Position numbers and translations under genes: made by a program. A stretch of DNA of 64,000 bases from CAVUNY01 sp963843535 (GTDB taxonomy: Bacteria; Chloroflexota; Anaerolineae; Anaerolineales; Anaerolineaceae): assembly GCA_963843535.1 (NCBI GenBank), contig CAWJKU010000004.1:310001-374000 (forward strand), in the 5' to 3' direction. This document shows positions 58,976-64,000 of the stretch, piece after piece. Every line of letters begins with the position of its first letter. The stretch's first letter is position 1. The notes beneath the pieces were generated by a model, which worked only from the letters and a program-made list of their open reading frames with translations, was not told the DNA's origin and did no database searches.

Positions 58976-60031
58976 TTACATTTCTTTTCGAATAGGATGG
59001 TGTGGCAAAAATGAAAGATTCTCCGGCGCATCCACATAATCCACAATCAGCAGGGGAACAAGGGCTATCAGCCAGGCCAGGTATTGATTGTACAGTACGG
59101 CATTGAAACTGAAGAAAACGACAAACACTAAAACAGCGGGTAGATATCGCTTTCCGATTCCTTTCGCGGCCATCCAGTAGATCGCCAGCATCAAAATCCC
59201 CATCGGGATCCGGGCCGGCAATCCTTGCCATCCTAACAGAGCGTCCACACTGTCCACCATGAGATTGGTGTGGGTATCCGCCAATCGGGTCGCGGAAAAG
59301 GCTATGGATCTCACAAATCCATCCAAATTCCAGAAAATGAACGGCAGGCTCGAAACAAAGGGAACACTGGCAATGACAATTATGCTTAATGCAGCTTGTT
59401 TTATGCCTCTTAAATGATTTTCTTCTGCTAAGAACACCCAGATCACAAATAACGGCGCGATAAAAATGCCGATCTGTTTGAGAGCCAGCGATATAGAAAA
59501 TAGAAACAAAGCCGGCCATTTATGCCGTTGGAAAAGCGCTAGCGCGGCAAGCATAAAAAAGATCGGGATAAAGTCAAAGTTGGCCGTCGTGATGATGTAC
59601 AGCGTCCACCGGTTGAACAACCAGAAGCCAGCGGCTACCACCCCTCCCCACTCCAGATTTTTTGCTGCCAGGATGGTAAATAGAAACAGGGCAATCAGGT
59701 AATCAAATCCTTTAAAGACCGCTTTCCAAAAATCGATCCAGCTCTCAAAGCTAACCAATCCCACTTTCTGGCTGAGAAAAGAAATTTCATAAAACAATGG
59801 AAAATATGTGGGGTATTTTTGATTGATGCGCATATCCCCGTCAAGAATCCGCGCATAGGGATTAATGCCGTTAACCAGGCGCTCGCCTTCTAAAAAAGAT
59901 TGGTAGATGTCTTCCTTTGAAGGGTCATTCAGAGGAATGGTCGAATTCACAGGCCGGGCGAGAAAAATGAGACCGATGACGGCAATCAACGAGCAAATGA
60001 TCGATATTCGTTTTTTCAATGTTGTAACCAC
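58976..60031 (-). CDS. Polytopic GT-C-like membrane protein (DUF2029/GT87-like)
   Basis: A 351-residue protein with about nine membrane helices. The first external loop holds acidic residues (NDPSKEDIYQSFLEGERLVNGINPYARI shortened: DPSKEDIYQSFLEGERLVNG), with the G-x-N-P-Y motif common in GT-C glycosyltransferases of the GT87/DUF2029 group, and a further RINQKYPTYFPLFYE segment. It may transfer a sugar from a polyprenyl phosphate to a surface lipid or glycan. No glycan synthesis genes are near. Family level is likely, specificity unknown. Confidence 0.7.
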   Translation of the reverse strand: MVTTLKKRISIICSLIAVIGLIFLARPVNSTIPLNDPSKEDIYQSFLEGERLVNGINPYARILDGDMRINQKYPTYFPLFYEISFLSQKVGLVSFESWIDFWKAVFKGFDYLIALFLFTILAAKNLEWGGVVAAGFWLFNRWTLYIITTANFDFIPIFFMLAALALFQRHKWPALFLFSISLALKQIGIFIAPLFVIWVFLAEENHLRGIKQAALSIIVIASVPFVSSLPFIFWNLDGFVRSIAFSATRLADTHTNLMVDSVDALLGWQGLPARIPMGILMLAIYWMAAKGIGKRYLPAVLVFVVFFSFNAVLYNQYLAWLIALVPLLIVDYVDAPENLSFLPHHPIRKEM

Positions 60032-60463
60032 ATTTTACGATGATAGCCAGGTGACAAACCGCTACTTCTCTGTTCCTCCGCGAACAGCGGTTGGCAGGTT
60101 AAGAGATTTCTGGAGCTGGCATCATGGACAGGAGTGTTCAGGGGACGGCATTCTTCGGAACGCCGGTCATACAAACCGGCACGGAGGACACGACATCTGG
60201 CTCCTGTAGCATGTTTTCACTGCTTTTCTTTGATCAAGTTATACCACGATCAAATTACATTTCCATGAGTTATCTGGCAATCGTATGGTCCAAATCGCAG
60301 ATATGTGGCGCCCGAGAGCGCGTTATTGTCTATGTCGCACTGAAAATATCCGATTTGTTAAGTGGTGCTGAAAAAGACGGGCCCTGGTCCCGAGAGGCTG
60401 AAATAATTGGGTTCAAGTCGGGTAAAATCAATTAGCATAAGTGGAAATATAAAGGAAGGTAAC
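60032..60463. other. Intergenic region without a supported gene
   Basis: About 430 bp between divergent genes. A 103-residue frame (60124-60435) shows no domain, unusual composition and no ribosome-binding site, so it is not called. The stretch GACGGGCCCTGGTCCCGAGA near 60377-60396 could fold into a short hairpin. No tRNA or known regulatory RNA was recognised. Confidence 0.4.
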
Positions 60464-62359
60464 ATGGCTCCCAAAGCAAAATCCCCGATGAGTCTGACGC
60501 AAACTGACGATTTCTGGTACTGCGCGGTACGCCGCCTGCGCACCTGGATAGAAGTCGAAAAAGCCAGCGAGGAGTACCGCCGCCCCTGGCTGCTGGTGGT
60601 TGTTCACCAGAATACAGGCGCGATTTTAAACATGGACGTGCTGTTGGATGAACCAGGGGATGATGAGATACAGAAGACGCTGTTCAAGACAATGCTCAAA
60701 CCTGCCAAGGGCACCGGTTCCCCACATCGCCCGGCGGAAATACATTTTGAAGATCGCGTAATGGTCGAAGGTTTGCGCCTCCCACTGCAAGAGATTGGTG
60801 TTGTCTCTCGTTTCCAGCCGCAGCGCAAGCAATTGGATGAGTTGATCGATACGTTTCAGAGCGAGATCTTCAGTGATGAAAAAGACATTCCCGGTTTACT
60901 CGATCAGCCCGGCGTAAAGCCAGTACTGGTGGGTAGATTATTTGAGGCCGCGGAATTTTTTTACCGTGCGCAGCCATGGATTTATTTGACAAACGAAGAT
61001 CTGCTGGCGATCCGCGTCGGCAGCCAGTCTGAGCCGTATTATTGTTCCGTGATGGGGATCGCAGGCCAGGAATACGGTTTGAGTATTTTCCTGACCTGGC
61101 AGGAGGTTGAATCCTTTTTCACCGCCCGTGAGCCTGGCGGGAACATCCCTGCGCAGGGCCGCCATGTTTTCTTTCTTAACCTGCCACCGATCGTAAGTTT
61201 TGATGATATGGATGCAGCCGAAAAATATGGGTGGAAGCTGCCGGCGCCGGAACTATATCCGACACCCTTGATCTTCACACCGGACGATGTTCTCCGTCCA
61301 AAAGCGGAGATGCTGCGCTGGTATGAAGCAGTACTGTGGGCGCTGCCGGTCTTTGTCGAAAAGCATCTCCAGACCCTCCCGGGTGGCAGCCACCCACCGG
61401 TTGAAGCAGCGATGACGGTACAAACCAGTACGGGAAAAACTTCGGTCCAAATCCGCTACCCGGGTGGCGACCTGGCCCAGGTCAGGAACTGGATGGGGGC
61501 GAGGAATAAAATGAAAGGCGAAGAGTCCGATGCGCCGGTTTCGTTACTCCCGGATCGGCGCGCCATGGAAAGCAGCCTGGCGGACCTGACCGCAGGTATT
61601 GGGGCAATTTCGTACTATGCCGATCCTAAAGTGGCTGAAGCTCAGCAAATCATGTATCAAGCCTGGGACGAGACCAATCCATCCCGGAGAGCCAGCCTGG
61701 CGAAGAAAGCCTTAAAAATATCTGCAAACTGTGCGGATGCCTATGTCTGTCTGGCAGAAGCGGCCGCCAATCACCGGCAGGCGCTCGAGCTTTTCCAAAA
61801 GGGAGTGGAAGCGGGCCGGCGCGCGCTGGGTTCGGCCTTTTTCGAAGATGATGAAAATATCGGTCATTTCTGGGGGATTTTAGAAACCCGGCCTTTTATG
61901 CGCTCCCTGGAAGGGTATGGGACTAACTTATGGGAACTGGGCCGGCGCGACGAAGCCCTGGCTCAATACCAGGAGCTGCTGCGCCTCAATCCGAGTGACA
62001 ACCAGGGTATTCGCTACCTGCTGCTGGATCTCTTATTGGAGTTGGATCGAATTGACGACGCCGGGGCTTTGCTGAAAGAATATCAGGATGAATGGACCGC
62101 GGATTGGGCCTATACGGAAGCCCTGCTGGCCTTTCGCAAATTCGGCGGCACTCGCCAGGCGAAGACAGCCCTCAAACATGCGCTGAAGGTGAACCAGCAT
62201 GTCCCATATTATCTAACCGGCAAGAAACGCATCCCTCTCGAACGCTCGTCTTATATCACCGTGGGTGGCGAGGATGAAGCCATTCATTACGCAGCGGCGC
62301 ATTTGAATTACTGGCGCAAAACGCCCGGCGCGGTGGCCTGGCTGGAAGAAGTAATGTAA
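60464..62359 (+). CDS. TPR-containing protein with unassigned N-terminal domains
   Basis: A 631-residue soluble protein. The first roughly 360 residues form two unassigned alpha/beta regions (WYCAVRRLRTWIEV, LVVVHQNTGAILNMDVLLDEP; GQEYGLSIFLTWQEVESFF, WYEAVLWALPVFVEKHL) like those of bacterial DUF6930/DUF7309-type proteins. The C-terminal 220 residues are tetratricopeptide repeats (ADAYVCLAEAA, RRDEALAQYQELLRLNPSDNQGIRYLL). AAAGGAAGG before ATG 60464 sets the start; 19 codons upstream are open without support. Probably a scaffold or regulator. Convergent with the next gene. Confidence 0.72.
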   Translation: MAPKAKSPMSLTQTDDFWYCAVRRLRTWIEVEKASEEYRRPWLLVVVHQNTGAILNMDVLLDEPGDDEIQKTLFKTMLKPAKGTGSPHRPAEIHFEDRVMVEGLRLPLQEIGVVSRFQPQRKQLDELIDTFQSEIFSDEKDIPGLLDQPGVKPVLVGRLFEAAEFFYRAQPWIYLTNEDLLAIRVGSQSEPYYCSVMGIAGQEYGLSIFLTWQEVESFFTAREPGGNIPAQGRHVFFLNLPPIVSFDDMDAAEKYGWKLPAPELYPTPLIFTPDDVLRPKAEMLRWYEAVLWALPVFVEKHLQTLPGGSHPPVEAAMTVQTSTGKTSVQIRYPGGDLAQVRNWMGARNKMKGEESDAPVSLLPDRRAMESSLADLTAGIGAISYYADPKVAEAQQIMYQAWDETNPSRRASLAKKALKISANCADAYVCLAEAAANHRQALELFQKGVEAGRRALGSAFFEDDENIGHFWGILETRPFMRSLEGYGTNLWELGRRDEALAQYQELLRLNPSDNQGIRYLLLDLLLELDRIDDAGALLKEYQDEWTADWAYTEALLAFRKFGGTRQAKTALKHALKVNQHVPYYLTGKKRIPLERSSYITVGGEDEAIHYAAAHLNYWRKTPGAVAWLEEVM

Positions 62360-62385
62360 AAGTGAACTAGTAATTTCAATTCGTA

Positions 62386-63027
62386 TCACTCTGGCAATCC
62401 ATCCAGGCCTAAAAGGTATTCGAAGTTTCCTTCTCCGCAAGTGCGCTTCAGGGTATTGATCACGAATCTGCTTTTATTTTCGTCGTCGAATGGGCCGGAT
62501 ACATAGAACGGTTTGCCATCTTTGCCAAAGGCAACATGGTTCACCCGTGGGTGAGCTTCTGGCGGGTCAAGGATCAAGTCTGTCTTCAGCCTGGTGAAAT
62601 CTGGATGCGGATGAAAGCCAAGTTTTGCCGCATATTCCAGCGCGCCGTAAATTACCTCGTGGGCAAGTTCTATTGAACATGGCTTTGGATCTCCTGAGCA
62701 GAACTGTGGCAGTTCACGGTCAAATCGATTCAGGGAATAATCTGTCTTGGCGAAAGCATCTTTGATACCCAGGCAAAACAAATCTACCATGTAGACCCCG
62801 AACATGATCCGGTCGGCTTCCTGCAAGCGTGCCACAACAACCGGGGTAATGCCCGCTCCTCTCCAACCTGCCATAATCCAACAACCGTGGAAAGGATATT
62901 CATGGGCATGTGGCAAAAATGGGCTGAAGCCAATCGTTGTCATCGGACGGATCATCGAATTAGGTATTTGCCGATTAGGTTTTGGCAGCGGGCGGGATTT
63001 CTTATCCTTCTTTTTTCCTTTACTCAT
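62386..63027 (-). CDS. Conserved hypothetical protein
   Basis: A 213-residue protein with a basic N-terminus (KGKKKDKKSRPLPKPNRQ) and a compact alpha/beta core (FHGCWIMAGWRGAGITPVVVARL, MFGVYMVDLFCLGIKDAF, EVIYGALEYAAKLGFHPHPDF). The W-x-x-x-G-x-x-P/A-V-V-V-A-R pattern occurs in an uncharacterised family that often sits near TPR or SEC-C-type genes, as here (TPR gene convergent, 26 bp). ATG 63027 is preceded by AGGAG at 9 nt. Function unknown. Confidence 0.65.
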   Translation of the reverse strand: MSKGKKKDKKSRPLPKPNRQIPNSMIRPMTTIGFSPFLPHAHEYPFHGCWIMAGWRGAGITPVVVARLQEADRIMFGVYMVDLFCLGIKDAFAKTDYSLNRFDRELPQFCSGDPKPCSIELAHEVIYGALEYAAKLGFHPHPDFTRLKTDLILDPPEAHPRVNHVAFGKDGKPFYVSGPFDDENKSRFVINTLKRTCGEGNFEYLLGLDGLPE

Positions 63028-63348
63028 CAATGAGCACTCCTTGAATCTTCCGGATATTAATGGAATATTTTAGTCAGCTCAATCCAACACAGGTAACCCC
63101 TGCACAAATGGCATGAACAAACTGCCGGGATGAATCGCGATTTCCAGATTACAATCACCGCTTCATCAAGCCAATTCTATTTCTTTTCATAATAATGAGA
63201 AGCACAACGTTTTTCATTCGTCTCTATAATTAATACAATCCATATCATGCCTGAAAAATACCATGGTTGGGGTTGGATCCAAATATCCGCCTGACGCAAA
63301 TTGGCAAAGGATTGCTTGATTTTTTGAAATGATCGATCAGGATGCAAA
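63028..63348. other. Intergenic region without a recognised gene
   Basis: About 320 bp between divergent genes. An antisense frame extending into the DUF2293 gene shows no domain. AT-rich stretches could hold the promoters of both flanking genes. No RNA gene recognised. Confidence 0.4.
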
Positions 63349-64000
63349 ATGAACTTGAAAGTATTCATCACAACTGGTGAATCTGAATGTAGTGAGTGCG
63401 GCGAAAAATTGGGTCGCCACGCCTGGATTACACTGTCCAGCGAAAAGGGCGCACTCTGCCTGTCCTGCGCCGACTTGGACCACCTGGTTTTTCTCCCATC
63501 CGGTGATGCTGCCCTCACCCGCCGTTCTGCGAAATACTCTATTCTGTCGGCAGTGGTGCTGAAATGGAGCCGCCCCCGTAAACGCTACGAGCGCCAGGGC
63601 TTACTGGTGGAAGAATTTGCCCTCCAGCGCGCCGAACAGGAATGCCTGGATGATGCTGATTTGCGTGCCCGGAGTCAGGAACGGGGAGCGATGCGCCGAG
63701 CAGAACTTGACCAGGAATACATTCAGCAGTTCGCGGCGCGGGTCCGCGAATTGTATCCGGCTTGTCCCGCCGGGCGCGAAAAGATTATTGCCGAACACGC
63801 CTGTCAGAAATACAGCGGACGAGTGGGACGCAGTGCCAGCGCCAAAGCACTCGATGGAAAAGCCGTCCGGCTTGCAGTCAATGCCCATATTCGCCATGCT
63901 GAGACCAATTACGATAATTTGCTTTCCCATGGTTGGGAACGTTCCCTGGCTCGTAATGAAGTAAATGATAAAGTGGCGAAGATATTGGATGTTTGGCGAG
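63349..64000 (+). CDS. DUF2293-domain protein, 3'-truncated by the window end
   Basis: ATG 63349 (AGGA 8 nt upstream) opens a frame of 217 codons that runs off the right edge without a stop. The N-terminus has a zinc-ribbon-like pair (CSECGEKLGRHAW, LCLSCADLDHL), then VFLPSGDAALTRRSAKYSILSAVVLKWSRPRKRYERQG (shortened: SGDAALTRRSAKYS, SRPRKRYERQG), a segment diagnostic of DUF2293-containing proteins, and a charged helical part (LYPACPAGREKIIAEHAC). Such proteins are uncharacterised; Zn-ribbon and basic RYERQG residues suggest nucleic-acid contact. It is easy to miss because it has no stop codon within the window. Confidence 0.8.
   Translation, partial: MNLKVFITTGESECSECGEKLGRHAWITLSSEKGALCLSCADLDHLVFLPSGDAALTRRSAKYSILSAVVLKWSRPRKRYERQGLLVEEFALQRAEQECLDDADLRARSQERGAMRRAELDQEYIQQFAARVRELYPACPAGREKIIAEHACQKYSGRVGRSASAKALDGKAVRLAVNAHIRHAETNYDNLLSHGWERSLARNEVNDKVAKILDVWR

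Noticed and set aside
58863..59519. 218-residue minus-strand frame overlapping the membrane glycosyltransferase-like gene
   Set aside because: It overlaps the 351-residue frame with nine clear membrane helices, and its own sequence shows no domain.
60377..60420. tRNA-like GGGTTCAAGTC near a hairpin
   Set aside because: The flanks do not pair into a T-arm or acceptor stem, so no cloverleaf forms.
60124..60435. 103-residue plus-strand frame in the intergenic gap
   Set aside because: No ribosome-binding site, no family resemblance, and it runs into the start region of the TPR gene.

Overview
The window reads like a chromosomal piece of a Chloroflexota bacterium, most likely Anaerolineae-like. 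This is an inference from gene content and style: Gram-positive-type lipoproteins, many solute-binding proteins and two-component systems, ROK and ArsR regulators, an enolase-superfamily racemase operon, a sugar-phosphate microcompartment operon, secreted MBG/Ig-repeat proteins and short C-terminal MP[ST]FSR tails. No rRNA, tRNA, CRISPR array, phage or intact insertion sequence was seen.

Layout. 1-4.3 kb: the end of a TetR regulator, then an operon (N-acylamino-acid racemase, two GNAT acyltransferases, M20 deacylase) that could turn D-amino acids into L-amino acids. 4.4-7.6 kb: a tight operon of an Ada-type zinc/cysteine domain, a HAD phosphatase, a deoxyhypusine-synthase-like protein and a frameshifted PfkB/HldE-like kinase. 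7.7-11.5 kb: a small lipoprotein, a chromate-type transporter and ModAB without ModC. 11.5-14.6 kb: a NarL-type two-component pair and a divergent single-domain receiver. 14.7-20.8 kb: a frameshifted Tat-exported multicopper oxidase with GSGY-repeat insertions, and an Ig-repeat secreted protein. 20.9-26.9 kb: a bacterial microcompartment operon of the sugar-phosphate-utilizing kind (RpiB, DeoC, CoA-acylating aldehyde dehydrogenase, BMC-H, BMC-T, three BMC-P) with a collapsed eutJ remnant; its promoter abuts a LacI-type palindrome. 27.1-29.6 kb: a divergent ArsR regulator with a small protein and a TIM-barrel-like protein. 29.6-34.7 kb: an ion channel, an Asp-tailed OB-fold protein, an OmpR-type two-component pair, a GlsB-like membrane protein and an SRPBCC protein. 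34.9-38.1 kb: a large MBG-repeat protein made of seven 249-bp units.

38.5-53.8 kb is a carbohydrate locus: a divergent ROK repressor, a consensus sigma-70-type promoter with an adjoining operator-like inverted repeat, a Gfo/Idh/MocA oxidoreductase, an ABC sugar importer (two permeases, one lipoprotein, no ATPase) and four large cytoplasmic proteins with glycosidase-like or unassigned folds. It is the best candidate here for an undescribed catabolic system. 53.8-56.9 kb is a Fur-FeoA-FeoB-FeoC ferrous iron operon under a near-consensus Fur box. The rest holds a FocA/NirC channel, a tandem NIPSNAP-like protein, a GT-C-like membrane protein, a TPR protein, a small unknown protein and a truncated DUF2293 protein at the right edge.

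Three genes look damaged (PfkB-like kinase, multicopper oxidase, eutJ) and one intergenic stretch carries a decayed MBG-domain copy. The two single-base frameshifts could be assembly errors. The eutJ collapse (in-frame stop at the join plus loss of the middle) is more likely real.
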